Assembly: GCA_036245805.1 (NCBI GenBank)
Contig: BTRK01000001.1
Location: 25,985,087-26,049,086 of the forward strand
From: Pristionchus mayeri
Lineage: Eukaryota; Nematoda; Chromadorea; Rhabditida; Neodiplogasteridae
DNA: 64,000 nucleotides
Direction: 5' to 3'
A model generated the notes under the pieces. That model ran no database searches. It was not told the origin of the DNA and saw only the letters and a program-made list of their open reading frames with translations. Each line of letters begins with the position of its first letter. The stretch's first letter is position 1. Positions 21,730-34,932 of the stretch are shown here, piece after piece. The translations under genes were made by a program, and so were the position numbers.

Positions 21730-24700
21730 ATGGACGCGAACGTACTGCCGGCTCCGGATGATCGGGCGCGCGTCACGGTTCTCGTGCGTCCGCTCGGGCC
21801 GCGCCAGCCCACGCACTTCAACCGGATCCTCGAGAGATTGAGCAGGCAGAGGGCGCTGCTCGGTCAGTGGTTTCAAATTGTTCTTCCGAGAACCTCATTG
21901 GCTCACTCTACTGGTTTAGCATCCTGTGAACCATAGACAGTCAAAGAGAATGACAGAATCAGAGCAAAAATACAACGATGATGAGTGGAAGATAGTCTAG
22001 TTGCAGTGAGCGACAATCCCCGTCGTGTGCTGCAGGCCAATTTCGTCTCTGCAGTCAACTCAGATCTGGCCAAGTTTGGCGAGCTGCAGGTGCGGAGACT
22101 GTCCATCTCCTGTCTGGTTTTATCCATCGGTGAAACACGAATTTGAACTGAGTAAAAAGTGGAAAAATCAGAATTACAAAATATAGGATTCTTAATTGAT
22201 TTAAAACGCTGTCTCCCTAAGAACGTCGGAGGGTGTGGCACAATCTTTCAAAATCATCGATATGAGCTCATATTTGGTCGGTAGACTCAATAGAAGCCCG
22301 ATAATCATTTCCCAAAATTTTGATCTACCATTATCGATTTTTTCGAAAATTTTTATTTTTGATATTAGGCCATCATGTTATATATCATTTGAAAGAGCAT
22401 GAAAAGTTATGTCAGAATCCATGTTTTCATGTCGATTGATCAATGTATGCTCTTGGAGCATGCAATAATGTGCCGGAAAACAGTGGTTTGACGTTTTGAT
22501 AGATTGAGAGAGAATGTTCCAATGAATTGCACCTCCTGGAAACTTCATATAATATGTAAAATTCATAGCGGAATCGGTTAAGACTTCTCCCGAGAAGGTA
22601 CGAGGTACCGAAAATAGAGTTTTCCTAGAACAGCTGAGAAGCTGTTCTGTCGCTGGTTCGATCCCTCTCGGATGCATACATTTTTGCCGGCTTCCAAAAT
22701 TGTTTTTGAACCGTGTGATCATAGGGAATCTTCAAATTATTAATATATAAATACGGGAAATATGTCAAAGTGTGCAAAAAGAGCGGGCAAAAATGCATGC
22801 ATCCGAGAGGGATCGAACCAGCGACAGAACAGCTTCTCAGCTGTTCTAGGAAAACTCTATTTTCGGTACCTCGTACCTTCTCGGGAATAGTCTTAATCGA
22901 TTCCGCTATGAATTTTACATATTTCATGAGGTTTCCAGGAGGTGCAATTGATTGGAACATTCTCTTTCAATCTATCAAAACGTCAAACCACTGTTTTCCG
23001 GCACATTATTGCATGCTCCAAGAGCATACATTGATCAATCGACATGAAAACATGGATTCTAACATAACTTTTCATGCTCTTTCGAATGATATATAACACG
23101 ATGGCCTAATATCAAAAATAAAAATTTTCGAAAAAATCGATAATGGTAGATCAAAATTTTGGGAAATGATTATTGGGCCCCTATTGAGTCTAGCCACCAA
23201 ATATGAGCCCATACCGATGATTTTGAAAGATTGTGCCACTTCCCTTCCAAGATCTGACGCTCTTACAGAGACTGCGTTTTAATATTGTATACACATTTAA
23301 ATACTTGTATCATTGCTCAGACGCACCGTAAAGTATTCGCTGTGGTGGGCGTGGCTTGCTCGTCCGCTGTCGATGGAGGAATCAGACGATCGATGAGCGA
23401 AGAGCCGCCCCAGACTCCTACCACGACCACGGGTACGGTAACCATGAAAGGGTGGTCTAAAAGGTGGAGTGGTTGCAGCGGATGCAGCAACTTCTGCTCC
23501 CCGTCGACTGCCGTTGCTGCAAGGAGAAGCAGCAGTGGAGCAGCTGGAGGAGATACATGCCCAGTACAAAACACTCAAGGTATGCCATCACTCGTGGCAC
23601 TGTTGGTGAAAATCTAATTCTAGCTTCGTTGAGAGTATTTATTGAATAACATGATAAATTATTATTATTATTATTATTTATTGATCGATTCAGGCGGAAC
23701 ACTCGGCTACGGTAGTCGACTCTCGCTGCGTGCTCATCGGATACGACGAGGACGCGGTACGGAATTTCGTGTATTTTACTATTAATATTTATTATAATTA
23801 AATTAAATGGCTATGATTAGATACACTTATGTAGACGCGTCGTGTGTTCTCTGCGCGCGAGACACTCCTCTTCCCGGCGTTGGACGAGAGTGCAGAGCTG
23901 GAACACGGAATCAGAGGTACTTTCCCACGCTTTCTAACTGCCCCTGACCTTAAAGAGACGTGGCAAATAGCTATTTATAATTTGAGCCCGAAGGAGTATG
24001 CACAAGGATATTTTTACTGCTACAGTGGATAAATTTACGATAGAATACGGTAGCTTCCTAATCGATGGTATTGGCAGAGCTACTGCGAGCAGTGCACACT
24101 GTGATGGAGAGTCGCCGCGTCGAGGGAAACATGAACGCCGGCAAGGTACAGTATACCAGAGATCGATACCGTACTCCTCCTACTTCTCGTAGCCGAGTGG
24201 TTACTGGTTGCTTAGCAAATTGGGCTACACCGTGCTAATGAGTACCCTAATTTTTAGATTCTTTGTATCGATGAAAGGTCTTCTACCATACATACCGTAC
24301 TTTGAGCACAACCAATCGATAATTATTCAGGCGGTAGATGGCACGGTTGCCTATCCGTCGCTTCCGGAGGAGGAGAGGACACTGACGGGAGTGGAGAACA
24401 GAGAGAGCAAGCCGTACAAGTCAGTCCATTTTCGCACTCTTTCATTCGATGTCTCTGATTATGCAGTGAGAATGAATACGAGAAAGTATGTGATGTATAC
24501 ATGATAACAATGGCGATTTTGCATTGTTTTTTCACCGATACTAAAGCATGCATTGAAACTATGTTCTCCCGGGCCCAATGAACATGTCTTGCAGACGCAA
24601 AGTGGCTGGTCGCTTGCGCAAGCAAGTGGCGGATCTGGCGCTGCTAGGCGGACTGCCGCGCGAGGCGCTTGAGGGATACGCGGCAGCCATCGATCTGCTG

Positions 24701-27700
24701 AAGCTGGCGAACGATTTCCTGTGGCTGGCGGGTGAGTGCGGGGAAGGAAGAGTCTCCTTCTTGGAAGAATTGTTTATCGAGTTGACGAGATTGACGATTA
24801 ATTAATTAATTGCCAATCCATTTCTTGCAGGTGCATACGAGGGCTGGGCAGTGGCAGCGATGGCCATTCGTCATTCCGACCCCGTCGCTGCTCTCGCAGA
24901 CGTCCCCGCTCTCAACGGTGAGCAATGTGGGAGGATGAGGGCAGTGGCACTATAGGAAGCAGTGTTGCATCACTGCATGGCATACGCGTCGGAGGCATTT
25001 CTTGGACCCCACCTCCGATCACCCCCTATCATTTCTCATCCCTTCCCCCATTGCGAAGGAGTTGTGTGACCGAAAATCAAGAAGCAGATACCTAGAAATG
25101 AATGTGGTAAAAGAGAAATGGGGGGAAGGGGCGTTGCGTTGGAAATATAAAAAGGAGGTATTGTTGGAGCGAGCGAAACATCGGCAGGATGTCTTGAGAA
25201 GGTGAAATTCTGCTCAATCCTCAGAATTAGGAAAATATTACGGGAATCTGCGTGGATAGGATTCGAAAATTGGATCTTTTTGGTTTCACACTTGGTGAAA
25301 CTCTGAGGTGAGGATTACAATGAGGATGATACTGTAGGCCTGCATCGGGTCTCGTCGATGACCCCAGAGCAGATTCGGCAAGCATCAGGAGAGATGAGGA
25401 GTGGAGGAAGTGGGGGGAGTGGAGGCAGCGGAGGCAGCAACAAAGAGAATGGAGAGACGAACGAAGACAACTATCTGAGGTACGGTAGAGGACTACGGTA
25501 GGAGTACGGTAACCCAACCCCCGCCCCCCTTCTATTGCATGCCCTGTCGCTGAGTTTGACCGCCTCTCAATCCATCCGTCCCTACTTCGATGCTGTGACA
25601 ATGTGACTGCATACCTTAGTCTCATCCCGCCCTCTTCCTTCATTTCGTTTCTCTCACCCGGCGCACTCGTGCTTCAGCTTGCCCTCTCCTTCTGCCCCTG
25701 CCTACCTCGGCCATCATCGATATCGATCGGACGAGGGCGCCAAACTGCCGTTGTCTGCCCACTCGAGTGCCCCTCCCGAGGGAGAGAGAGGAGGAGGAGG
25801 AACTGCCAAGAAGAGCAAGATGCCATGGGCAGCACTCAAGAAGGACAGGTACGGTACTCGAGGAGTACGGTAGTGTGCCGAGAAGGGAGTACGGTGGGAT
25901 GTGGTGGTGGGAATGAGTTGCGCGAGGAAGCAAGTGACTAACAGGTTTTGAGTTTCAATCACTGAAATGGGTGGGATACGTGAAATCTTTGTTCAGAAGA
26001 GATGCCGACACGGTAGAGATTGTGGAGAAAATCGAGCTGGCACTCGTCCAGTACGAAAAGTAAGTTAATTAGTGATTTGTATTAATTAGCATAATTGATT
26101 AATTAAATTCTTCTTCAGGTACTCATTCGCAGCACCGGTCGAGTACGAGTGCATGATGGTAGCGGTGGAGTTGTACCGAATCGAGCGGAATTACATAGCG
26201 ATGGAGGTATACTGTACCGTCCTGTGATCGACAACTGACAAATATAATTTCTTTGCAGCAACTACATCGTGAGAAAGTCGGCCGGTATTTGGACGATTCG
26301 TTCCCAAAGTATACCGTAGTGATTCTATTGGGAACTGACTTTTTGATTTTAGTTTCGACCATTTCACGAAGGGAATAATCTGCGCTCACGCTGCCCTACT
26401 GTACAAAAAGGTTGGTTTTTGGAATTATATCGTTCCTCGCGTCAATTCATGCAGACCAAATATTGCCATGTAGATGAGGAAATCCAAGCAAGCACATTCC
26501 TGCTTCATGTTAGCCTCTCAGTAGAAGTTGCCGGTTCAAACGGCTTGATCGTTCCAATTAGAATTTTCCAAATCTATAGTCTGCCACCCAATACTATTTC
26601 AATGTATTCTAAAGGAGGAATAAAGTAGTGTTACATCTTATGGTCGTTCTCCCCTGTTCTTGACTGTATTCTCTCTCAGATCGGCTTTCGTCGCAAGAAC
26701 GCCTTCTTCTCCCGTCTGAGCGTCCTCTTCCGACTGCACATGGAGGATTCCTCTCACAGGACGCCCACAGACTATAGGGGGGTATACCCCATGCTCTACA
26801 GGACCCTCCTCGGGTTAGAAACGTATGCTCTTTTTTCTCAAATATCTCGCCGTCCCAGGTAAAGTAGAGAAGCATTTTGATGTAATTCACTGTGTTATGC
26901 CCAGTCACCAAGAAACCAAAAAACGTCGAAATTTAATTCGAACCTAGTATATTTTGGAATTTCCCGATCCTTTTCACAATAATGTTTCGGTTTCGTATCG
27001 AGTGGTCCTTGATGATCCCTTGATGATCACTCTGCACTGTTTCTTGCATATTATTGTTTTAAAATATTAGTATCTGAAACAATTTACGTCAATACTAAAA
27101 TAAAAAAAGGAAACGTTTTTCTGTGCAGGTACGGTATCGCGGAGCGTGCTGAGCCCTCCTCTGGTCTCTTCTGCAGCGAGGCCGTGGCTGTAGGACCCGT
27201 GCAGCTGCAGATCAAGGCGCTGCACGAGGTGTGTCTGCACTCTCCTTCTTCTCCGCACTCTCTCGCACGCTCTGACCACCAAAGAGATTCTAGAATGAGC
27301 GATTCTGATCCTGATTATTCTATTACGTGCCCTTTCCTCTGGGTTGTTTGAGATTTGTTACTGGCGAGTATAATGGGATAATAATGGGATTTGGATACTA
27401 AGGAAGTGTTCAAAGATCAAAAATCACTGCAGGTGTTCACGGCGGCGTCGCGCGCCCACTTCCACGAGGCTGCGATCCGACACTGCTGCCATCTGCTGCA
27501 GGTAGAGGAGTAGTGCTGCATGGGCTGCAACGCATTAAATTTCTTTTAAATGGCTTACTCTAGGTGTACTACGATCACATGGACGCGTCGATGGTCGGCC
27601 GACTCTTCGACGACCTCGAGAAACTCGTGAGACAGCGAGCGAACACTGCGAGGTGTGGTAGGATTGAGGAGACTGTGGCTGGGTTACGGTAGAGCAAGGT

Positions 27701-30700
27701 CGATCTAGTGATTGATATGCCAATGATCAACCGCAAGGACATTATGGACGTTGCAAAATTTGGGCACTAGAAAATTATCTGTTTCAAACTGGTCTTAACT
27801 TACTCAAGATTTCTAAATGCTATGGAGCTTCTTTAGAAAGAAAGAATGAGTGATGAAGGGAGTGATTTCAGTGGGACCACTCCTCCACTGCACCATCTCG
27901 GACAGCATCTCTCGCTCGAGTGTGGGGGCATCATCCTCCCGCCAGTGCAGATGACCAGATTCCCCATGATATCGTGAGTGGACGAAACGAGATGCGCCTA
28001 GTTTGCAAGGAGATGTGTTTTACTTGTTTTGATGGAAAGTATCTACACTTCCTAGTGCTAGATAGGAGAGACAGGCCGCTAGCTAGAGGGTGTGTGGAGA
28101 TGAGGAGAGACATTGGTGGCTTGCAGTGACGCGTTGCTGTGTCCGCTGCCTGCACATCTTGCTCCCCGTGTCATCCCTGCTCCCTCCTCCGACGGCCCCT
28201 CCATCTTCATCTACTCGCCCTTCCAGACGAAGGCTGACGGTGAGCAAGATTCCCTTCATTTGAACTGATATAGGCAAAAAAATTCCTACTAGGTACTTTG
28301 CTGCTGCGCGCACTCACTATCAGTATTTTTGACGATATGACCGTTGATTTTGTCTGGCCAAATCAAAATTCGAGTTTTCATAATTAATTGCCCAATTGGC
28401 AGACGCGTCTCCCTCATGGGTGGTCGATTGCGCCTGCTCCATCTCGGTGCTCGTCTACAATTGCAGGTGAGAGAGGGAGGGGGATTAGTCTCTGATTCTC
28501 TCGAGATCACACACACTCTCGCCCACTCTGATCTACCAGGGAGGAGGAGTTCCAGGAAGATGTATCGAAATCAACCGACTGTGTGATTTTCAGTTTGACC
28601 TGTACTTCTTGTGGTAGAGGAGTCAGTGAATCATCGGATTTCCGGCCATCAATCAATCGATAATCTTTAGGCCGACTGAGTTGGCAGTGGACGAGCTCGT
28701 GCTGATCACTGAGGGTGTCGCATTCGAGCCAGTACCCGTGAAGTTGGTGCTGCCGCCGCCATCTGGAGATCGCGCCGCTGCCCCCATGAGGATCAAACTC
28801 ATCGGAGTGCCGAGGTACTGTAGAGGTCGAGGATGAGGGGTATGACAGTTTGGGGATTGTTGATGTATGGGAGGATGGAGGGGTTGAGTAAGTGATATGC
28901 GAAGAATGTACCTCCCTTTGGGAGTTTTGACCGAATAAAGGGGGGGGGGTGGGGGAGAGTAGGTCAAAAACTAGGTTGCACTCCGTGCGGCCACGCGAAT
29001 CTTGCCTCCGAAGTGGCCAAAGTCCCGGAGCACAAGAATGGGTGACCGGATGGATTTAGCAACTCGAAGGGACACAGACTGGATGACTGGATGAAGGCAG
29101 GGAGGGAAGACCTATGGGGAGAGTGCTCTCTGCACGCGCCGGGTTAGAGTCGACGCCTGGGTTTCCCGCTCGCCCTCTCTCGTGTTGCAGATTTGATACA
29201 CTGATGCTTGCTGTTCGTGTGGGTGGTTATAAACAAGGTGCCAGGTAGAAATAATCAGCCTATTGATCTTCTCTATATATCTATATAACACTTGAAACGT
29301 AAGTGCAACTGGTCTCAAAAAATTGTTTTGCCTTGTATGAGAGAGGATAACTACGATGGGAATGTAGTCGAATTTTCGAGGCAAGAGTGTTGTCATGCCA
29401 ATGGATGTGGTTTTGTTTGGCTCGAATGTATTATCCCTTGGACTACCGTATCCCTCGACTACAGTATCCCATCCAATCATCGCTGCAGGAGCGCGGGCGT
29501 GCTCACCATCTCGGGCTACTCGTGCAACGTTTTCGGCGTGCGCAACGTGTGCAGACTACAGCAGGTGGGAGGTGAGTACGGTAAATTATCGATCAATCTG
29601 ATTGAGAGATTACTGTAACCTGATTTTGCAGGCAACGCCAACAGCAAGTCGCCTCTGCAGGTTCGCATCCTGCCAGCGCTTCCACTCATGACGTACGTTT
29701 TGTTTTATTTCATCTTTTCAGATACTTGAGAAACCAATTAGATTTGTACTTTGCCCGCATGTTTTTAGGTTGATGCATGAACACGAAATACCCTAGCGCT
29801 GCTTGATTGATCCTCATATTTGTCATAGTCCTTTTTGTCTCTTGTTTTCTATCATTTTTGAATGATATTGCTCTCTATCTCTGATCATAGCAGAATAATT
29901 TTCCAATGTTTCGCGCCCATGCTGGAACACAAAACGTCCATGTGATGTTTGTCCTCGGATTTGTGCCCGAGCGGGGAACACGAAGACTTTTTATTTAAAC
30001 CGATGAGGTGTAGCAATCATTTATTGCAATTTCGATGGCTTCATGGTTAAATCAATATAGTTGAATCCTTGAAAGTAGTCTAATTCTCTTCTTGCAGCTT
30101 CGAGTCAACTCTTCCTCGTGCTCCGATCGTCGCCGATGACGACGCAGTGGAGCAGCAGCAGCAGCTGGTCGCAGAACTGCGAGTGTACAGTGGACAGACG
30201 TAAGTTGGTCACTCGCATATTATGTTCCCAAACATAAACCAGATGGGCTATGATTGTCATGTTTCATTTCATTCGCTCAGAGTACGGTAGTATACTTTTG
30301 CCATTGACAGGTTCGAGCACGTGCTCACCGTGTGCAACTCGAGCGCCGCCATGGCCATCACGAATGTGCGACTGGCAGTGCAGCAGCCGAAGGTACTGTA
30401 GAGAGGGAAAGGAAGTACGGTAGGATACTGTAGTAAAGAACGACATCATTATGTGCCGAGTCGCATGGAATATAATCGTTACGAGTGAGAGGAAAGGAGG
30501 AATCGTCTGACTCTCTCCAAACCACACGCTTTCTCGAGAGAGTGAGAACCTTGCTCTAGGAAAGAGAGAATGAGTTGCAGGTGGCTGGTGGACCCTCGCT
30601 GATCGAGGTGCATCGAGATGAGGAGGAAGGGGGAGAGGAGGAGAGAAGCGAGGAGGGAGAAGGGGACGGAGTGCAGTTGAGGAATCGAGCAGGAGAAGTG

Positions 30701-33700
30701 GTAAGAATCGTGACTTCAAGTACTCTCACGCGCGCGAATATATACCTAAATCAGAAGTCTCCCCGAGGAACTCATTCGTGATCCTAATGTGAATTCCTTG
30801 GGGAGTTGCCCAAATAAGGGGGGGGGGGGTAAGGAAACTAGGTAGGTAGGTCAAAAACTAAGCAGCACTCCATGCAGCCACGCGACTCTTGCCTCCGAAA
30901 TGGCCGAAGGCCCGGAGCGCAAGACTGGGTGACTGGATGGATTTTGCTACTGACTTGGCTGAAGAAGGCGGATTGGGCGAAGGCTGGGAGGGAGGACCTA
31001 TGGGGAGAGTGCTCTCTACACACGCCGGGTTAGAGACGGTGCCTGGGGTTCCCGTTTTCTCTCTCTCGTGTTCGCAGATTCGATCCACGGATGCTTGCTG
31101 ATTGTGTGGGCGGTTATTTATATGGTGCCAAGTGGTAATTAACAGCCTTTAGATACTCCCCATTAATCTATAGAATATGAGAAATAAGTATATCGCCTCA
31201 GGAGAAGCAGCGAGTGTTCCGACTGGCGCCCCTCGAATCTCGTCGGATACGACTGCGGATATTCGGCATCGACCCAACCACGACGACCGACGACGGAGAG
31301 ACTGCTGTTGCGGAGAGCGCCAGCTCAAGGGTACTGTAGATGGAGGGTTACGGTAGCATGAGCGAATTGACGATTAGCTTTGGAATTAGGGTGTTTGATT
31401 GCAATTTTTTCGTCGCTAGTAAAATATCAAACTTATTTTTTTCAAAGTGTGCAGTTGCCTGATCGATTCGTGTCATGTATTTGGGACATGTGGTATGCGT
31501 GAAACCAAGGTCTACCAGTTGCGTTCTTTCGAGATGGGGAAATATGAACACTCTTTGCAGCAGAGTCGTGTCGCGAGTGGCGTCGACTGGATGGCGACGC
31601 AGTCGCAGCTGCAGCAGCCCGCTGCAACTGTAGTAGAGGAGGGCGGGGCGCAGCACGACCTGATACCGTACACGGGTCGACTGCTGGTCGCCGAGTTGGC
31701 CTTCAACTACGAGGCTGATCTGGAGGGACCCCAGGGAGAGGTAGAGTAATCACTCCATTCAACATTCTCTCTGGATTTGTAAATTTTGAATATCGGGAGA
31801 CAGGCTGCAGAAAGAAGGCGATTTTACGTTTCAGAAACAATCTCATTGTTACCGTTTTACTTTCCTCATGCAGCGATACTCTCGTCGTGGCTGCTTCCGT
31901 CTGCTTGTCTCCATCGTGCCCGCCCTCTCCGTATCCTCGTGGAGTGTACTGCCCGGAGATGGACCATTCAGTCGATACATTGGTAAGCAAGGGAGAAGCT
32001 ACCGTCTCTCTAGACCATCCCTTTCCCTATGAATAGATAGATATTTGGAAGTATCCTCGCAAGATACCCTCAGATATGGTCATAGTCACAACTTGACCTG
32101 GGAGAATGTGTTACATAGAGAGATGGTTGCAGTGGTGGATGTCTCTAACTCGTCGGAGGCGGACGCCGAGTTGGTCTACGCCGGCACGAAGAGCATCTCG
32201 GTGCAGCCACGGGAGACTTGCAGGTGGGGAACACAGAGAGAACATGGATCGACATCGCATAAATTGAATATACATTCTAATTGTAAGAAGGCCTTAAAAT
32301 AAATTTAAAAAAATGTTCAGGGTTCCGCTGCTGTCTGAGTGCTGTCTGGAAGTGGGTGGACGTGCCTTCCACGCCGCTGCACAGTGCGACTCCCACCACA
32401 TGCAACGAGTCGAGATAGAGAGGTATTACGGTACCTTCGGTTACGGTGCAATACGAATACTCTTTCCTTTAACTAAGGGAGTAGTGGCTGCAGAAGGCCT
32501 TAAGATTTTGAGAAGCACTTCAATGGGAAGAGTATTAGAGAAATCACGATTACAGTGTGATACGGTAATTGGTTGATGTGACCGTCAATCGATAATCTCA
32601 GACTGCGCCGCCGTCTCGAAGAGCACGTGGCGCGTCATCTCGACATCCGATGGACTATTCCTAGCTTTGAGGTGAGAGAATGATTGATTGATATACAAAT
32701 ATTAATCTTTTTTAAAAATTTTATTTAAATATAAATATATTGTATTGTGTCAGCTGGAGGGTCTGGTGCCAGTGGGTGCGTTGCTCTCGTCGGTCGCCCT
32801 CCTCAAGCAACTCGTGCTGCCCGCACTCTCACTCAGTGAGTACTCCTTGTGATGAAGAGATTGGGAGATCTGGCTAGAGACGAGATGACTCGTCTCACAA
32901 GAGTCTTGTTGCATGACTATTATCTTCTCTCTACCCTTCGAAATTAGTTTCATGCAAATGATCTGATGTCTGGAATACTATGGGGGGATACGGTATCAGT
33001 TTAATACAGTATCCATGGCAGCGCTGTCGGTGGACAACTCGGGCACGCAGACGGAGGTGGACGTGGGCGTGGGCATCGGGGAGCTGGTCACTCTGCGAGT
33101 TGACGTTGTCTCCAGTCTCGATTGTAAGTCGTATCAATCGATAAATCGATAATTGACTTTTCTTTAAAAGGGGTTCGAAGATGGTAGCCAGGGAGGTCCG
33201 TTTGCAGACGTGCTTCCGGGGGCGCTGGTGCTCAGCTGCTACCAGGAGATCGCCTCGCCCTCGTCGAATCCAGCTGCAGCTGCAGCAGACAACCGACGAC
33301 CACTTCAGGCCAGTTTGAGTGCATTTAGATGTTTTTTATGTGGATAGATACCCCAAGAGAGTCTCATAACCGTTTTACAAAGTTGCCCAATCTACGGTAG
33401 TTTAGGGAGATTGCCGAGGTGTTGGAAGAAGGAGTGGTCGAGCAAGTGATACGAACGAGAATGTACCTCCCTGTTGTGTGGTTTGACCGAATAAAGGGGG
33501 GGGGGGGGTAGGTTAAAAACTAGATTGCATTCCATGCAGCCGCCGACTCTTGCCACCGGTGGCCAAAGGCCCGGGGCGCAAGACTGGGCGACTGGATGGA
33601 TTTTGCAATCAACAACTGCGAGACGAATACTGGAAGAAGGCAGGGAGGGAAACCTATGGGGAGAGTGCTCTCTGCACGCGCCGGGTTAGAGTCAACGCCT

Positions 33701-34932
33701 GGGTTTCCCTCCCGCCTTTTCTCGTCTTGCAGATTTGATACACTGATGCTTGCTGATCGTGTGGGTGGTTATAAATAAGATACCAGGTGGTAATTATCAG
33801 CCTATAGATGCTCTCTATATATCTATATAACATGTGAAACGTAAGTACAACTGGTCTGAAAATTTGTTTTGCCATGCAGAATAGAGGGCAACTACGATGG
33901 GAATATAGTCGATACGTTGGAAGATGGAGTGGTCGAGCAAGTGATACGAACGAGAATGTACCTCCCTTTTGGGTGGTTTGACCGAATTAGGGGGGGGGGG
34001 ACTAGGTGAGGGTAGGTCAAAAACTAGTTTGCATTCCATGCAGCCACGCGAGTCTTGCCTCCGAAGCGGCCAAAGGCCCAGAGCGCAAAACTGGGCGATT
34101 TGAGGGATTTTGCTTTCTATACCGTACGATACGTATTTTTAATACGGGGAAGCACTGGGAGAAGGCAGCGAGGAAGACCTATGGGGAGAGTGCTCTCTGT
34201 ACACGCCGGGTTAGAGACCACGCCTGGGTTTCCCTCTCGTCCTCTCCAATGTTGCAGATTCAATACACTGATGCTTGCTGATTGTGTTGGGTGATTATAA
34301 ATACGGTCCCATGTGGTAATTATAAGCCTCGAGGTACTCCTCATGTATCAATTCAACATGCAAGATAGATGGATGTGCTTGTGATCAGCATTCCATGTCT
34401 ATTTTACATCCCCTTGAAACATCAAATGCGAGGGTAGACCAATTGTAAAATGCACATCATTTTCAGACTCCGCTTGCGCGTCCGGGAGCCATCGTGAGTA
34501 CTGGCGCGCAACAAGTGCCCTTCCAGCTGGCGCCAATGGTGAGCGAGTCTACGGTAGGGTGCCAGCGGATTGTGCAATACGATGCAGGAATTCTGATTAG
34601 TTTTTACACCACCACACTGAAACACAATCGATTGAATAACTATGGTTTGGTTATGTATTATGGTACATTGCCCTGTGAATGAATCTGATCTTCTCAATCC
34701 CGTGATCTTTCAGACAACTCGTGCCTCCTCCTCCATTCCCCCTCCTCCTTCCCACTCCGCTCGCTTCCACTTCTTCTTCCGTGCCGAGGGTCAGTACAAG
34801 ATCCGTCCAATGGTCGTCCAGGATGCTCCCGCAACGCATCCCCACACCCGCCAGCCTGTCTCCACCCTCGCAGACGACGAGATCTTCGTCACCCCCATCA
34901 CCTTCAACGTCACCACCAAGGGAGTACGGTAG
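21730..34932 (+). CDS. trpp-9: TRAPPC9 (NIBP/Trs120-like) subunit of the TRAPPII complex, 40 exons
   Basis: Forty phase-consistent exons from 21730-21862 to 34714-34932, about 1,350 residues; human TRAPPC9 is about 1,150-1,250. Family landmarks in order: the N-terminal strand-helix unit; FGELQ-THRKVFAVVGV (human FQTHRKVVGLI); VVDSRCVLIGYD; helix LRKQVADLALLGGLPREAL with AIDLLKLANDFLWLAG; a TPEQI helix after a Gly/Ser linker; IGFRRKNAFFSRL; LSLECGGIILPPVQMTRFP; then the C-terminal beta-rich half with TISGYSCNVFGV, ILPALPLM, LDIRWTIPSFE and TFNVTTKG at the end. TRAPPII is a Rab11/Rab1 exchange factor and tether at the trans-Golgi. Large introns at 22090-23320, 28817-29488, 30701-31200 and 33309-34466 are swollen by repeats. 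The intron at 33309 needs a GC donor. The stop codon lies within GTACGGTAG. Confidence 0.93.
22200..23284. mobile_element. 1.1-kb palindromic element with tRNA-like B boxes, in the second TRAPPC9 intron
   Basis: Two arms of about 490 bp (about 22200-22690 and 22785-23284) are inverted copies with scattered mismatches, separated by a unique spacer of about 95 bp. Each arm contains a B-box-like GGTTCGATCCC next to a GAACAGC...GCTGTTC stem (22629-22665 on the plus strand, mirrored at 22810-22850 on the minus strand). The open frames in the arms translate these tRNA-like parts and are not genes. It is a foldback element or two head-to-head copies of a tRNA-derived repeat. It would form a very long hairpin in the pre-mRNA. 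Confidence 0.88.
24186..24240 (+). repeat. tRNA A-box-like fragment
   Basis: CGTAGCCGAGTGGTTA matches the D-arm/A-box region of tRNA genes (Ser/Leu type), but no B-box follows at the normal distance. It lies in a TRAPPC9 intron (24146-24330). Probably a worn fragment of a tRNA-derived repeat, or chance. Confidence 0.3.
28850..29375 (+). repeat. Dispersed repeat copy 1 (G-tract family) in a TRAPPC9 intron
   Basis: First of four same-orientation copies. Landmarks: GAATGTACCTCCC, TTTTGACCGAATAAA followed by a run of G, GGTCAAAAACTA, CACGCGAATCTTGCC, CTATGGGGAGAGTGCTCTC, CGCCGGGTTAGAG, TTGCAGATTTGATACACTGA, GTGGGTGGTTATAAA and a TCTATATATCTATATAAC tail. No long conserved open frame is visible. 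It could be the end of a non-LTR element or a non-autonomous transposon; the family is not recognised. Confidence 0.8.
30790..31185 (+). repeat. Dispersed repeat copy 2 (G-tract family) in a TRAPPC9 intron
   Basis: Shares with copy 1 the G-run after AAATAAG, GGTCAAAAACTA, CCACGCGACTCTTGCC, CTATGGGGAGAGTGCTCTC, CGCCGGGTTAGAGAC and GTGTGGGCGGTTATTTATA. It is shorter at both ends and ends just before the exon at 31201. Same orientation as the gene. Confidence 0.8.
33411..33913 (+). repeat. Dispersed repeat copy 3 (G-tract family), tandem with copy 4
   Basis: The most complete copy: GTGATACGAACGAGAATG, TTTGACCGAATAAAGG with a run of about 13 G, the central CTATGGGGAGAGTGCTCTC block, and the TATATATCTATATAAC tail followed by AACTACGATGGGAATATAG. 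It lies in the TRAPPC9 intron 33309-34466 immediately before copy 4. Confidence 0.85.
33914..34345 (+). repeat. Dispersed repeat copy 4 (G-tract family), tandem with copy 3
   Basis: Starts with GTTGGAAGATGGAGTGGTCG, repeating the sequence that opens copy 3, then the G-run, GGTCAAAAACTAG, CCACGCGAGTCTTGCC, a 30-bp unrelated stretch around 34120, CTATGGGGAGAGTGCTCTC and the closing GATACACTGA-like block. Together with copy 3 it accounts for most of the intron. Confidence 0.82.

Noticed and set aside
22378..23096. Several 108-114 codon open frames on both strands
   Set aside because: They are mirror copies within the palindrome and include translations of tRNA-like sequence, a well-known source of false proteins.
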